A DNA stretch of 64,000 nt from Candidula unifasciata (taxonomy: Eukaryota > Mollusca > Gastropoda > Stylommatophora > Geomitridae), in contig CAJHNH020000846.1 of the NCBI GenBank assembly GCA_905116865.2, forward strand, positions 294,369-358,368. The letters are read 5' to 3'. Shown in pieces: positions 22,195-56,150 of the stretch. A program made the translations under genes and the position numbers. The notes under the pieces are model-generated. The model worked only from the letters and a program-made list of their open reading frames with translations. It searched no databases and was not told the origin of the DNA. Positions within the stretch are counted from its first letter, which is position 1, and every line of letters starts with the position of its first letter.

Positions 22195-22432
22195 ACTAGG
22201 TTAGTTGCGTATCCTTTACAGGACGTTGCAGAACTAACCCCAACAGCCCCTGGCATTTGTGTGGTTTTTCTAGGCAAATTTACGTCCAGTAGTTTGCCAT
22301 TGTTTTTTGGCTTTCTTTATACTACTGTCGAAACCAACGCAAAGCGCATGGCATGCAGCTGGGATCAAACCTGGCATCCCGGCATTACGATGCGTTCGCT
22401 TCGACTTAGCCACAGAGCCGACATAACTAAGA
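22195..22432 (-). mobile_element. SINE family 1, minus strand
   Basis: Minus-strand copy: tail AGTTGCGTATCCTTTACAGG at the left, the AGGCAAATTTACGTCCAGTA block in the middle, and the complement of the B box (GGGATCAAACC, diverged) near 22361. The head continues to about 22432. Confidence 0.8.
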
Positions 22433-22834
22433 GGCATGTAATCAGGTAATCGAACTTTCCAATTTGATAACAAACAGCTCACCCCGTGTTTGCTCCGTTC
22501 ATTACCAACGAAACTACACAGAATGCCCATCATTGGCCTTTGTTTTCATACGCCTGATTAAATGCATAAGGCAGCAGTTATACATGCCAACACAAACAGT
22601 TCGACACTAGAAATGCAGATCATTGCGGTTTGAAGCAACAGTTACAACAGATAAGTAGTTGCATACGCAATTAATTATAACAAGTTCTCTGGTCACTCGC
22701 CATTTTTTTTTTACCTGCAGTTCGAAAAGCATCTCAAATGAAATCCAGAACTCACAGTGTCGTGCCATACATTCAGCTTAGTACCTGGGCGACGGAACTA
22801 GCCGTCTGTGGCAGAAACAAAAAACACATGTAGG

Positions 22835-23103
22835 TATGACAAATAAACGGGTTCCACGCCTTTAGGTGTACTGGGCATGTAGGGCTAGACCTTTAATTTA
22901 TAGACCAATCGGCACTTGGTGGGTGATGTGGTCAACATCACACCGGCCGCCTTTACTTCGCAGGACTATACCTGGTACCCACTCAAGGCCGGGTCGACCT
23001 AAAAGTACATTTTTGAAAAAAAATGCGGCTCTGTGAGAACCCGAACCCACAACCTTCCCATTGGCATGCGAGAGTCTAGCTGCTGCACCACGGCGACTCC
23101 CTT
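22835..23103 (-). mobile_element. SINE family 3, minus strand
   Basis: It matches the copy at 61760-62004 throughout: AGGGCTAGACC, TATAGACCAATCGGCAC, GGTGATGTGGTCAACATCAC, CCGGCCGCCTTTACTTC, GGGTCGACCT and the tRNA-like head complement ending CACGGCGACTCCC at about 23101. Confidence 0.8.
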
Positions 23104-23109
23104 GAGAAT

Positions 23110-23830
23110 ACACTACAATATCAAGATAATAAATAAACTACAATATCGTTGTTGGCTAATGTGACATGAGCTGCTTATGGACCGACGGGTTAGTAATTGT
23201 GGTTGTTCGGGGTCTAATATTCAGACTGTAGACATTTCATTATAAACAGACTAAAGTAGGACAGCTTTCGTCAAAATTAGACTGATGCAAGTAAAGACAA
23301 TTATGTTGAACACTATATACTGCAGACCAATACAAAATGAATAAGTACGTGCAAATAAAATTAAAACATAACTTACATATTGCTACATGAAATGTCATAA
23401 TATATACAAACAAAAAACATGATAAAAGAAAAGGATAGAACGAAAGAAAATATATAAAGTGTTCATGAAATCCTTTGGCCGGGCGCGTGTTGAATATAAA
23501 TAAGGAATTACCTGCTCAGGACATAAGTAATACAGGAGAGAAATTATAATAATTTAGGGTGCAAAAAACAACTGAAGCGTTTTGGACAATCTCAGATACA
23601 GTATTGTTAGTCAACCGGTTTGGCAAATCCCTGGAGGCATACACAGTATATTTACACATTAAATATAACACAAACGTCACTAGAACGCTCCGAGGCGGCA
23701 ATGAAAAGGACTCGCACAAATCCACAAGGACTCGCACATCACTCAGTAAGTGTTGTATTTACTATTTCTTGGCACTGCATAAGCCCGACTACTTGCAGTC
23801 TTACACCACAGAAGCATCCAATAACAGCAC
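23110..23830. other. Unassigned AT-rich sequence
   Basis: No recognisable gene. A 98-codon open frame at 23559-23855 has no family motif and runs into SINE-derived sequence. Confidence 0.3.
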
Positions 23831-23831
23831 A

Positions 23832-23990
23832 CAGCCGGCCGCCTTTATTTCCTAGGACGCCACATGATAGCCATTAAAAACTGGGTCAATCTGTGAAACA
23901 AAGGCAGTCATTTAAAAAAAAAAAGTCCGGTACCGCCAAAACCTTAATCTTCGACATTTCGATCCACAGGCCAGTGTCTAGCCGCTACAC
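23832..23990 (-). mobile_element. SINE family 3 fragment, minus strand
   Basis: GCCGGCCGCCTTTATTTCCT, then AAACTGGGTCAA and a diverged head complement ending near GTGTCTAGCCGCTACAC. It is abutted by a family 1 copy. Confidence 0.5.
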
Positions 23991-24205
23991 GTTTGCAGCG
24001 AATGTGCTTCGTAATGCCGAGGTGTCGGGTTCGATTCCAGCTGCGGACGGTTTGTCATGCGGTGGTTTCGACAGTGGTACCGAGAGCTGACCGTTGAGTG
24101 GCAATGGCAAACTACTAAACGTAAAATTTGCCTAGAAAAATCACAACAGCCAAAAAAAAAATAAGCTGGGGTTGGTTCTGCGACGTCCTGTAAAGGATCT
24201 GAAAC
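23975..24205 (+). mobile_element. SINE family 1
   Basis: B box GGTTCGATTCC near 24029, then GGTTTCGACAGTGGTACC, TGGCAATGGCAAACTACTAA, CGTAAAATTTGCCTAG and GCGACGTCCTGTAAAGGAT. The body is shared with the other family 1 copies. Confidence 0.8.
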
Positions 24206-24400
24206 CAACTTTTTGATAACTTCAGCGGCCGTCGTGGTGTTGCGACAAGACGCAGGCATGAAGATCATGGGTTAGAATCGCATAGTCAGAGTTTTTAAAA
24301 TCAACTTGATTCCCAGGTCAACCTAGCCTAAAATGTGTAACAGGTAAAGTCATGGGAAGTGAACGCGATCGCTGTGATGCTGATAATATCACCCATCGGG
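24206..24400 (+). mobile_element. SINE family 3, diverged copy
   Basis: GCGGCCGTCGTGGTGTTGCG and CATGGGTTAGAATCGC correspond to a decayed tRNA-like head, followed by TCCCAGGTCAACCTAGCC and GATGCTGATAATATCACCC. The last bases merge with the first unit of the 31-bp array. Confidence 0.6.
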
Positions 24401-24650
24401 TCGCCATAAGACGAGAAACTGTATTAAAGGGTCGCCATAAGATGAGAAACTGTATTAAAGGGTCGCCATAAGATGAGAAACTGTATTAAAGGGTCGCCAT
24501 AAGATGAGAAACTGTATTAAAGAGTCGCCATAAGACGAGAAACTGTATTAGAGGGTCGCCATAAGACGAGAAACTGTATTAAAGAGTCGCCATAAGATGA
24601 GAAACTGTATTAAAGGGTGGCGGCATTATGAAGGCTGAGAACCATTGCTC
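24398..24650. repeat. 31-bp minisatellite ending in a hAT-like terminus
   Basis: Seven units of GGGTCGCCATAAGATGAGAA then ACTGTATTAAA, followed directly by GGGTGGCGGCATTATGAAGG, CTGAGAACCATTG. The reverse complement of that last piece (CAATGGTTCTCAGCC) looks like the familiar hAT end CAGTGGTTCTCAACC, and the array units resemble a diverged form of the same terminal stretch. Confidence 0.85.
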
Positions 24651-25007
24651 TATACGTTAATTGAGTGGCGTATTTGTAATAAATAGTAAAAGAGTAATAA
24701 TAAATAGTAAAACAACGTTTCTATGCCAATGAAAAGTGTAAGCAACGACCAGAACCGTTACATGCAAGCCTGGTTACGGCTGGGAACCAGTGGTTGGGAT
24801 TAAAAGGATTAGCGAGGTGATATATTGTTAATGTAGGCAAAGTCTCACAATATGATAATGGGTAACAGGTGGTTTAAACACCACACTCAACATCTACGGA
24901 CTTGAGAGAGAGCGGGAAAACAAAACGCTGGCTCGCCACAAAGAATCTGCTCTTCGACATGACTGGGAATCGTGCACAATTAGTTTACACATAAACAAAC
25001 AGAACTC

Positions 25008-25160
25008 GGTTGGTGATGTGGTCAGTATCAGTATCACACCGGCCGCCTTTACTTCCCGGGACACTGTCTGCTATCCACGTAAGCTGGGTTGATACCGGAT
25101 TAATTTTGAAACAAAAACGACTAAATGCGGATTTGAACCCTAGACTATACAGCTGAACTA
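25008..25160 (-). mobile_element. SINE family 3 fragment, minus strand
   Basis: GGTGATGTGGTCAGTATCAG, ACACCGGCCGCCTTTACTTC and AGCTGGGTTGATACC match the family 3 body. The head is badly decayed. Confidence 0.6.
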
Positions 25161-25204
25161 TCACAGCTCATGAGAACAGTTGGTTCTTTCTGTTTTTCTG
25201 CTAG

Positions 25205-25410
25205 TCCCCCCCCCCCCCCCAGTAGGGCATAGGCCCTCAACCAAGCTATCCTCCTATCTTTTGTGATCTTTTGCTGCTCACTCCATGTCCTCCCCATCTT
25301 CTAACTTTGTCCTCTAGCTTTGTCTTCTATGGCCTGTCATTATTCATATGCCCCTGGGGGTTCCAGTGTAAAGAAAGACATCTTAGTTATACTGGTCTCA
25401 AGTTTCCTGG
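25205..25410. repeat. Dispersed repeat, copy 1 (second copy near 47215)
   Basis: AGGGCATAGGCCCTCAACCA, then TCCATGTCCTCCCCATCTTC and CCTCTAGCTTTG resemble GGAGCATAGGCTCTCAGCCA, CCATGTTTTCCCCATCTTTT and CTCTCTAGCTCC at 47232-47345. Unclassified; possibly the 3' region of a LINE. Confidence 0.45.
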
Positions 25411-25675
25411 GGGTTTTTTTAAGGGTGGGGGGGGGGGGGGTTAAAACTGAAGGTTATTATTATTGTTTAAAACTGAAGATGCCAGTCGAATGCATTCCAA
25501 TGTTTGTAACTAATATTTAATTGGTTTTGATAATGTTTATATTATGCAACCAGTAAGACTTACATCGTTTTTGGAATAGACTTATTATTTTACTCTTTAA
25601 AACGTTCAAGTAATGTCAGTATAAATTAGAGCACATTCCAGCATGTGTAATTAAGACTTAGATATTGTAAATCCC

Positions 25676-25707
<32 letters not shown>

Positions 25708-26139
25708 CCTTTTCTATATTTCTTTAATTTTTAATTCCTCTTTTTATTATTATTATTATTTTTATTATTATTAACTATGAAATGAGGTACAAATGAAAAA
25801 TCGTATGAAAGGAGCGGAGTGGAAGGGCAGAATGTTAGATGGGCCTGCGTGCCCAATTCTTAACCCTTTGAAAATAAAGTTTGTTCGTTCGTTTAACGTG
25901 TTCGTGTCCTGTCCAACACCGGTGTCTTCTCTTCCCTTCTTGATTCATTCTGGTCTGTTTAGTTCTGCCCCTCAACATTGGTGATCTTTACCAAAGGATT
26001 TAATTTTCACCTTTCTGGGTTGGCAGGTAATGAATGTTTACTGGTAATTAGTCTAGTTTTTCTCGATGTTTCCGCTCCATATTGATTTGACACTACAATT
26101 AAAAATGTTAAATTTAGTGTTGAATTTAATTTATTTTGA

Positions 26140-26460
26140 CTTTTACAGATTTCATGGTGCTACGAAACCCATCTTGTCTTTTGTATTCGTATTTTTTTCT
26201 ACTATTTCTATTAGTTCTTCCATGCGAGCTTCCATAACTTTGTGTGGGATAAAACCAACATAAATCGGATTACTGTTTACCAAGTTTATTATCATTATCT
26301 TTGTCTTTCTCTTGTGGATTTTCAATAAACCCAAGTTTTGTGATCTCACATCAACGATGTTTAATTTGTTTAATCCTGTGAGTGGGATAGAAGAGACGTG
26401 TTATAGGCGAAGCCCGGGTCATCAAGCTGTTTAGTGGGATCCACTGAATTCCATTCCTGG
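26140..26460 (-). pseudogene. RT fragment (FADD-motif neighbourhood), minus strand
   Basis: Minus-strand frames read LDDPGFAYNTSLLSHSQD (compare the LDDLDFADDIALLSHTQ-type palm of RTE elements), then NIVDVRSQNLG and LLKIHKRKTKIMIIN (compare GLKIHKxKTKI). The catalytic FADD has become FAYN and there are stops and frameshifts, so it is inactive. Confidence 0.65.
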
Positions 26461-26534
26461 TTGTAGCTATTGCTGTCTTCATAATTCATTCTATGGCAGT
26501 AGAAACAGTAGGGCGACAAAAGCCATCTTTTTAC

Positions 26535-26955
26535 GAGTAACAGTGGGTCTATAGTCTACCACCATATCTCTTCTACTTGTTGCACACTATCCTATCAAGA
26601 TAGAATAACAAAATAGATGGGGTAACAGTGGGTCTTTATTCTACCACTACATCTCTTCTACTTGTTGCACACTATCCTATCAAGATAGAATAACAAAATA
26701 GATGGGGTAACAGTGGGTCTATATTCTACCACTATATCTCTTCTACTGTTGCACACTATCCTATCAAGATAAGATAACAAACTAGATGGGGTAACAGTGG
26801 GTCTTTATTCTACCACTATATCTCTTCTACTGTTGCACACTATCCTATCAAGATAGAATAACAAACTAGATGGGGTAACAGTGGGTCTTTATTCTACCAC
26901 TATATCTCTTCTACTGTTGCACACTATCCTATCCAGATAGGATAACAAACTCGAT
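26535..26955. repeat. 84/85-bp tandem repeat, five copies
   Basis: Units start TAACAGTGGGTCTTTATTCT and contain ACACTATCCTATCAAGATAG. Starts fall at 26538, 26623, 26707 and so on, giving periods of 85 and 84 bp. It lies between two pieces of a minus-strand RT. Confidence 0.93.
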
Positions 26956-27039
26956 AACATGTTGTCTATTTTTCCTCCTTTATGTACTTCCTTCTATGAG
27001 CACTAATCAATAAATATTAATTTGTTTATCACTCATTCA

Positions 27040-27235
27040 TTGTCAGGTTATGCCATTATGTCACATAATTCTTGCAGTCTATTCCTATTCTATCCGGTAA
27101 AATGACTTCAATATCACAGACATAATCCAGCCCAGCTGCCTTTGCTTCCCTTGTCAATGTTCACCTTAGGATTTATTTCGGAAGTTCTCATTTCATCAGT
27201 CCCTCGATTTCCCATTTCAGCTCCTGTCTAGTGAT
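27040..27235 (-). pseudogene. Possible upstream RT fragment, minus strand
   Basis: Minus-strand reading gives RTSEINPKVNID and, after a frameshift, EAKAAGLDYVCDIEVI, resembling the pre-palm LKNGKAAGLDNI motif of RTE reverse transcriptases. Strand and order agree with the palm fragment at 26140-26460. Short and decayed, so uncertain. Confidence 0.4.
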
Positions 27236-27239
27236 TCTC

Positions 27240-27617
27240 TAATAGTTTCTTCTCAGAATGTGTCTAATACAGATAGTTTCTTCTCAGAATGTGTCTAATA
27301 TAGATAGTTTCTTCTCAGAATGTGTCTAATATGGATATGGATAGTTTCTTCTCAGAATGTGTCTAATATAGATAGTTTCTTCTCAGAATGTGTCTAATAT
27401 AGATAGTTTCTTCTCAGAATGTGTCTAATATAGATAGTTTCTTCTCAGAATGTGTCTAATACAGATAGTTTCTTCTCAGAATGTGTCTAATATAGATAGT
27501 TTCTTCTCAGAATGTGTCTAATATAGATAGTTTCTTCTCAGAATGTGTCTAATATAGATAGTTTCTTCTCAGAATGTGTCTTATATAGATAGTTTCTTCT
27601 CAGAATGTGTCTAATAT
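27240..27617. repeat. 31-bp minisatellite, ~12 copies
   Basis: Units of TAGTTTCTTCTCAGAATGTG then TCTAATATAGA. One unit carries a 6-bp GGATAT duplication. Noncoding. Confidence 0.93.
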
Positions 27618-27619
27618 AA

Positions 27620-28054
27620 CGCCATTATATCTGTCTCAGAATTGTTAGTTCATCCCACTGCTATCTGATATGTCATACCTTCAGTCCATTATATACGTAC
27701 ATTCTATTTGATTTTTTAATTATCTGACACCCCTTCATTTCTCCCTCTCATTTAATCTTCATTCCACAATAGTTTCATATGACCCTACTTCTCCTCATAT
27801 CTGCTTTGAAACGGTGCTGACACCAAGAAAACATAATTATTCTGTTAAACTAAAATTATTCCCCTCCCAGCCCACCCTCTCACACATTTTCTAGACGGTT
27901 GGCAGAGAGGGTGAGGGGGGGGGGATATAATGGAATACTTCTAGTTTAACAGAATAATAATGATAATAATAAGAATAATGTGCTTAACAGCAAATACTTT
28001 TTACAATATATTTGAAAAAATATGAATATATATTAGGAAATACTTATACAGAGA

Positions 28055-28086
<32 letters not shown>

Positions 28087-28525
28087 ATGGGGGACACTCA
28101 GCACAAGTTACAAAACTGGTGGAGGAGGGGGGGGGGGGAAGATCCTAAGCTTTCCCTAAAAAATCTGGGTGGGGAGCCCCTCGAGGGGACTGCTGAGCCC
28201 CAGGTTCCACTAACTAAACTGCTTACCCCGGTTACAAAAGTGAATGCTACACAGTTTGTATTAAAATTATCAGTAAAGAAGTTGCTGAAACAATTCCTGG
28301 ATAAATAAATACAAATAATTATACTTTAGAGGATAATTACAGAGACAGTCGTGTGGTAGTAAAATTAAAGGTAATTATTGATGTCACCTCGTGGTAAACG
28401 TGAAATGGGTCATACTGAGGTTACCTGATGTCAGATGGAAGGATGTTATAGATATATATTAGGTTATTTAATTATAGGCTGTTGGACAATCCGGGCTTCT
28501 TTCATTCCCAGAAAAAAACTGGTAT
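27620..28525. other. Unassigned sequence
   Basis: AT-rich, with a TA/TG dinucleotide tract near 28055-28085 and G-runs at 27915 and 28128. No exon recognised. Confidence 0.3.
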
Positions 28526-28526
28526 C

Positions 28527-28804
28527 TCCCCCGTGTGGGTTCCGGGGCCCTACTATGGGATAAACAAGAATAGACCCACTGCTTACCCAAACTCACGTCG
28601 TAAAAGTCAACTAATTGGGAGCTTCCTTTGAAGTCGGAGTGTATCTGCCTGAGAGGCAAGGAACCAACAGTCTGTATACAGATCTGTCAAACGGATGCAC
28701 ACGCAACACTCAGGTTCTGGAACAGGACTGCAGTTCAGAAGTGGACGAACAACCAGAACTTTTCGCCGGAGGTCACAGCCGGTGAACGCAAAGAAGAAGA
28801 AGAA
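28527..28804 (+). mobile_element. SINE family 2 with (GAA)n tail
   Basis: Nearly identical to the 10295 copy (CCCCCGTGTGGGTTCCGGGG start, GTCGGAGTGTATCTGCCTGA, GTGGACGAACAACCAGAACT, GGTGAACGCAAAGAAGAAGA end). The flanks AACTGGTATC and AACTGATATC look like a target duplication with one change. Confidence 0.85.
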
Positions 28805-29039
28805 TAACTGATATCCATTCCTGGAGCACAGGCATGAACAAAACACTGGGGTGGGGGGTGTTCAGCCTTCCTACAGATTTCTAGGAAGCCTTCAAAGCCT
28901 TGTTTCACTGCCTAATAATAATAATACAAATATGCTGAATGGCAAATATGTTTATGACCTAATATGCCTTGGGGAGTTGGTAAGGGCTTTAGCTTAGATT
29001 TCTTACAAATTTCAAAGAGGTGGGAAGGGGGATACTAAA

Positions 29040-29180
29040 AATACTGCCGTCCTTAAGCCTGGGTCGACCTTGCTATCTTCCACAAGCCCCTGTTACCTTC
29101 AACTGCCTGTCTCGACCCCACTGTCTTCCACCTGCCTGGGTCGACCCTGTGACACTCCACAAGCCAGGGTACCTCGTTGT
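29040..29180. repeat. Short imperfect ~50-bp repeat
   Basis: GCCTGGGTCGACCTTG, TGCCTGTCTCGACCCC and GCCTGGGTCGACCCTG recur, each followed by a CTTCCAC/ACTCCAC-CAAGCC-like segment. About three diverged copies. Confidence 0.4.
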
Positions 29181-30030
29181 TTATTTGCAAGGGGAAGACC
29201 TAACTGGAAACTATTTGCATGCGTTAACGTTTAAAAAAAAATCTGAAAGATCAATATATTTTGCATGACTACGTCACTACGCCTCGTATATAGGTTAATA
29301 TGTATTCATTTCTGGCAAAACGCCCAAATGGCGCACTGGTCTCATAGTTCCTCTAATCTTTTCAAACGTCACCCAGCCCACCAACCCCGGTCCATGTTTA
29401 ATAATCAGAGCGGTGCTGACTTCTGCAACGTGTCAATTTATATACACCCTTTCAGCCTAGCATGGAATTTACCTGTCCTGTGAAGGACAAAATGAACAGG
29501 CAAGTTCCCATCAGAACTACAACCACGTTCAGTCAATGTTTGCCCGTTTCTCGCTGGCTGCCGTGTCCTCCATTTCAACACAACTGATGCATAAAACAAA
29601 ATGGCTGCCAGCATCTAGTCGATGGCAAATGTAAACTCCATTATTTCTCCCATTCCCATATTGTTTAATCCTGAAAATGGATTGTGACATGATCTTTCCA
29701 ATGTTAGACTGCATGATATCGACTGTTGTAGTAATCTGTCGAAAAATACCTCAGGTTAAACGAATATTATTAGAATTTGCCGCACGATAACGAACAATTT
29801 TGTAACATCTAGACAGTTGGATGTTGTCAAGCTCGTTGGCGTGCATCGGCCAGGTGCACTGCAAAATGCAAACCTCTGCATTATGGCAGCTATTGACATG
29901 CTACTACTATAGAATTTCATGCACTGTTAAGAAGGACCAATCTTAAACGTGTTTTATAAATTGTGCAGTCTATTGTTTGTGTCTTCTTTGTTCAAATTCA
30001 CATCTGGGAAACATTGCTTTGATTTTTATA
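29181..30030. other. Unassigned sequence
   Basis: Short open frames without family motifs on both strands. No repeats seen. Confidence 0.3.
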
Positions 30031-30034
30031 AATC

Positions 30035-30235
30035 TGTGTATGTTGAGATCGAAACAACAAGAGGCAGGGGAAGACCAAGAAGAAGATGGATTGAAGGAGT
30101 CACGGACAACTTGAGACTTCATAACATCACGGCATATGAAGCGACTGAGCGCGCCCTGGCTCGGTTGCCGATCATCTGATAGACTGCGACGCCTAGCGGC
30201 ACAAGCAGATTTTGACAAAAGAAAAGAAGTGTATG
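30035..30235 (+). pseudogene. RTE-like LINE C-terminal fragment
   Basis: The frame reads VEIETTRGRGRPRRRWIEGV, TDNLRLHNITAYEATERALA, a stop after LPII, then in another frame DRLRRLAAQADFDKRK. The GRGRPRRRW...DNL and terminal DRLRR segments are the RTE 3' tail. The flanks GTGTATGTTGAGAT and GTGTATGTTGAGAT (30035 and 30229) are identical, probably a 14-bp target-site duplication. Confidence 0.75.
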
Positions 30236-30239
30236 TTGA

Positions 30240-30889
30240 GATTAAACATAATTTCAAGATAGTTTTGCGTCATTGTAAAATGTATTTGAACTGACAATAG
30301 AACAAGTACCCCCCAAAATTTATAACAATAATGTCAAAACATTATTCTTATCCCATGTTGGACTATGGCGTAAAATTTAAAATCTCATTTCTTAAGCAAT
30401 GAGAAAATCTGAGCACTGTCGCCATGACTATACTATCAATACTGCAGTAGTTAGAAAGCCCAGGCACAAAGCAAACAGATTAATGGAACAGGCGGCACAT
30501 CAGGTGGCTGTGGGTTCTATGTTTATTTACTGCAAACTAATAAATACTTGCTTCAAAAGCTCTAGCAGCCGGATCGATAGTGTGTTTTAATGGCCCCTGT
30601 AGTCTACACATACAAGCCGATCAAACAGATGTCCTCTCAAGCGAAAATCACTGGTGTCAATCAATACCAACCGCCAAGTCAGCAAATCCACAAGCCCGCA
30701 AAACTGTAGCACTCAGACGCTAGAGGGCGCGGCGAACCTGTTTGTAAACAATGCCGCATGGAAACACTCAGAAAATGGTAACTCCAAAGAGACTTAATTT
30801 TCTGCTATAGTATATGTCCTACACACTTAGTTTAATAATGAGGTATTTACCTACTTCATAAATGTGGGGGGAAAGCCTGTAGTTCGTGT
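30240..30889. other. Unassigned upstream region of MXD
   Basis: No exon or repeat recognised. It may contain distal promoter sequence for MXD. Confidence 0.25.
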
Positions 30890-31233
30890 CCCCTCTGAAA
30901 ATAATAGTCAGGATTAACATCGGGCTGAAAAACTAGGGCACCTTGCAACAGCACGCGCGCACCCCCGCCAGCTTTTAGCCCGCGATTACGTATTCCACTC
31001 ACCCGCGGGTTTGTTTGTAACGAGCTCAGCCATTGGTGGGCTGCAGCCAATGAAAGCTGACTGAACTTGTAAACATTTGGCCGCACGGTTGAGTTTTCCC
31101 GAACTGCCAACAGCAGCCGTGTTAGTTAGGGTTCCACCTCAGTCAGTCTCAGCAGCTACCACGGTTTGGCTAGATACAGGAGTTCATTTTCTTTTCTTTC
31201 TTAGGAGGTAATACACCTTTAGCAATTTTAATC
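30890..31233 (+). promoter_or_regulatory. Probable MXD promoter / 5' UTR
   Basis: Just upstream of the MXD start lies a locally CG-richer stretch (GCACGCGCGC near 30951, GCCCGCGATTACG near 30979). It has two CCAAT boxes in opposite orientation, ATTGG at 31032-31036 and CCAAT at 31047-31051. No TATA box was noticed. The transcription start cannot be placed from sequence alone. The position and CCAAT pair suit a housekeeping-type promoter (inference). Confidence 0.5.
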
Positions 31234-54114
<22,881 letters not shown>

Positions 54115-55490
54115 TCTTGGCATGCCCCGTCTACAGGCAAACTCTAGGATGTCTGTATTGTTTACACCAGTTTTTCTTTCATACATTACAAAGTCACTAG
54201 CTGAACTTTGTGGACATGTCTGGCCCCTGGCTGGACATCATGATCTTCATCACCACAGTAACGACCCAGCCTGCATAAACCTCTCATTGGCCTGCTCTGA
54301 GAGGCTGCAGGTGGGTCTTTATGCTGGGACATACTAGGATATAACTCTTGGTGCCATATACGTGAAACTATTGTCATGATAATACTGTTTATGTTGTCTG
54401 TTTGTTATAGTACTGTACTATAGGTATTGGAATGTTCAGAAAAACTTAAACAAATAGCAAACCAAAAATGTAATTTATAAAAAAAAAAATTTTTTTTAAA
54501 GAAGTAACTTTATATTTACTTTTGATGTTGTTCAGTGAATGAGTGTGAGGGCACTTATATTATCCTCAGCTGTCAATGGCATCAAAACATTGGTCATTCA
54601 GATAGTTAGCGTTTGATTTACTCAGAGATTAGAACTAAATATTAAAATATTCCTTGCATATGTTCACATTCGGGGCTATATATATATATATCTCTCTCTT
54701 TTTTTTCTTAAACTTTAACAGGTACAGAATAGTAGCCATGGTCCATGCTATAATGCACCGGACCATTCTTGAGTAAAATATTTACAAAACTATATCTAGT
54801 ACAGTTACTTAAAATCAGCCAGCGAACGACGTTGTTCGGTTAAAGCAGAATGATGGGAGCATGTGTTACAACCCATTCTGTAAAACTGTCTAGTAATTAG
54901 ACTTTTTCTTTTTCTTTTTAATTGTATCTGTAGTTGAACCCCTTGGCTCATCTCAGCCACAATTTGTAATATTTCAACAAAGCTGTGATTTTGTACATTG
55001 ACCCATGTGGGTTATGGACTAACTTGCCCATTTTTCAACGCTCTCCTGGCCATGTTTGTGTGGCAGCATCGCAGGCAGCATGTGACGGCCAGATTGAGCA
55101 GGGCCCCTATGACGTGAATGGTACTTAGATTATCTACACAACGCAGGCAGCATGTGACGGCCGGACTGTGGCAGGCACCAAAATTGTGGTGGCCCCCAGG
55201 ACATGATTGGTGCTTAGATTTACACATCGCAGTGGCATGCAGCAGTTATATTTTTTTAAATGCCATATTGTTGATTGAATCCATATTGCGAGAAATTATA
55301 TCAAGCAAAATTTGACGTTTCTACTATTTCTTATGACTATTTTCAAGGATTATTACAACAACTGGAAAGGTGTCCATTCAGGAACAAAAGGTAAATGTTT
55401 TGGTGGTGAAGACAGAACGATTGTGGAAAGTTTGGCTGTCTGCTTGCTTGTTTGTGTTGTACATCCGTTCAAGTCAGGGGGACGCTGTTG
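54115..55490 (+). other. Probable MXD 3' UTR / 3' flank
   Basis: No coding exon is seen. Mad-family messages usually have long 3' UTRs, so part of this is probably transcribed. I found no polyadenylation signal close to the stop that I would defend. The stretch 54985-55105 is an inverted copy of 46645-46765, and 55080-55220 holds a short duplicated segment (GCAGGCAGCATGTGACGGCC twice). Confidence 0.4.
54985..55105 (+). repeat. Dispersed repeat, arm 2 of an inverted pair
   Basis: GTACATTGACCCATGTGGGT, GACTAACTTGCCCATTTTTC and CATGTTTGTGTGGCAGCATC are the reverse complement of 46645-46765. The pair encloses MXD exons 5 and 6. Confidence 0.75.
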
Positions 55491-55519
55491 TTGAACAGGG
55501 AACAGTCTGTATGAGAGTG

Positions 55520-56150
55520 TGTATACCACATGGGGAAAATTGTACTAATTTCTTCAAGTACAACATGGGAAATGTACTAATTTCTACAAGTACCACTTAG
55601 GAAATATTATACTAATTTCTACAAGTACTACATGGGGTATATTGTACTAATTTCTACAAGTACCACATTGGGAATATTCTACCAGTTTCTACAAGTACCA
55701 CATGTGGAGCATTGTTCTAATTTCTATCCGTACTACATGGGGAATATTGTACTAATTTCTACACATACCACATGGTGATAATTGTACCAGTTTCTACACA
55801 TGTACCATATGGGGAATGTACCAATTTCTACAAGTACCATATGGGGAATATTGTATTAATATCTACACATATCACATGAGGAATATTGTACTAATTTCTA
55901 CAAGTACCACATGGGGTAAATTGTACCAGTTTTTACAAGGACCACATGGGGAATATTATACCAGTTTCTGCATTCTGCAAATACCACATGGGGAATATTG
56001 TACTTTCTACAAGTACCACATGCGAAATGTACATTTTCTTCACATACCACATGAGGAATATTGTACACTTCATACACGTACTTCATGTAGAATATTATAA
56101 TAATTTCTGCTAGTACAACATAAGGGATAATGTGTAATTTCTGCAAGTAC
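55520..56150. repeat. Diverged ~35-bp tandem repeat
   Basis: About 17 units of ACAAGTACCACATGGGGAAT, ATTGTACTAATTTCT with frequent indels. It runs straight into the 32/33-bp array and shares CACATGGGGAATGTA with it, so the second probably arose from the first. Confidence 0.85.
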
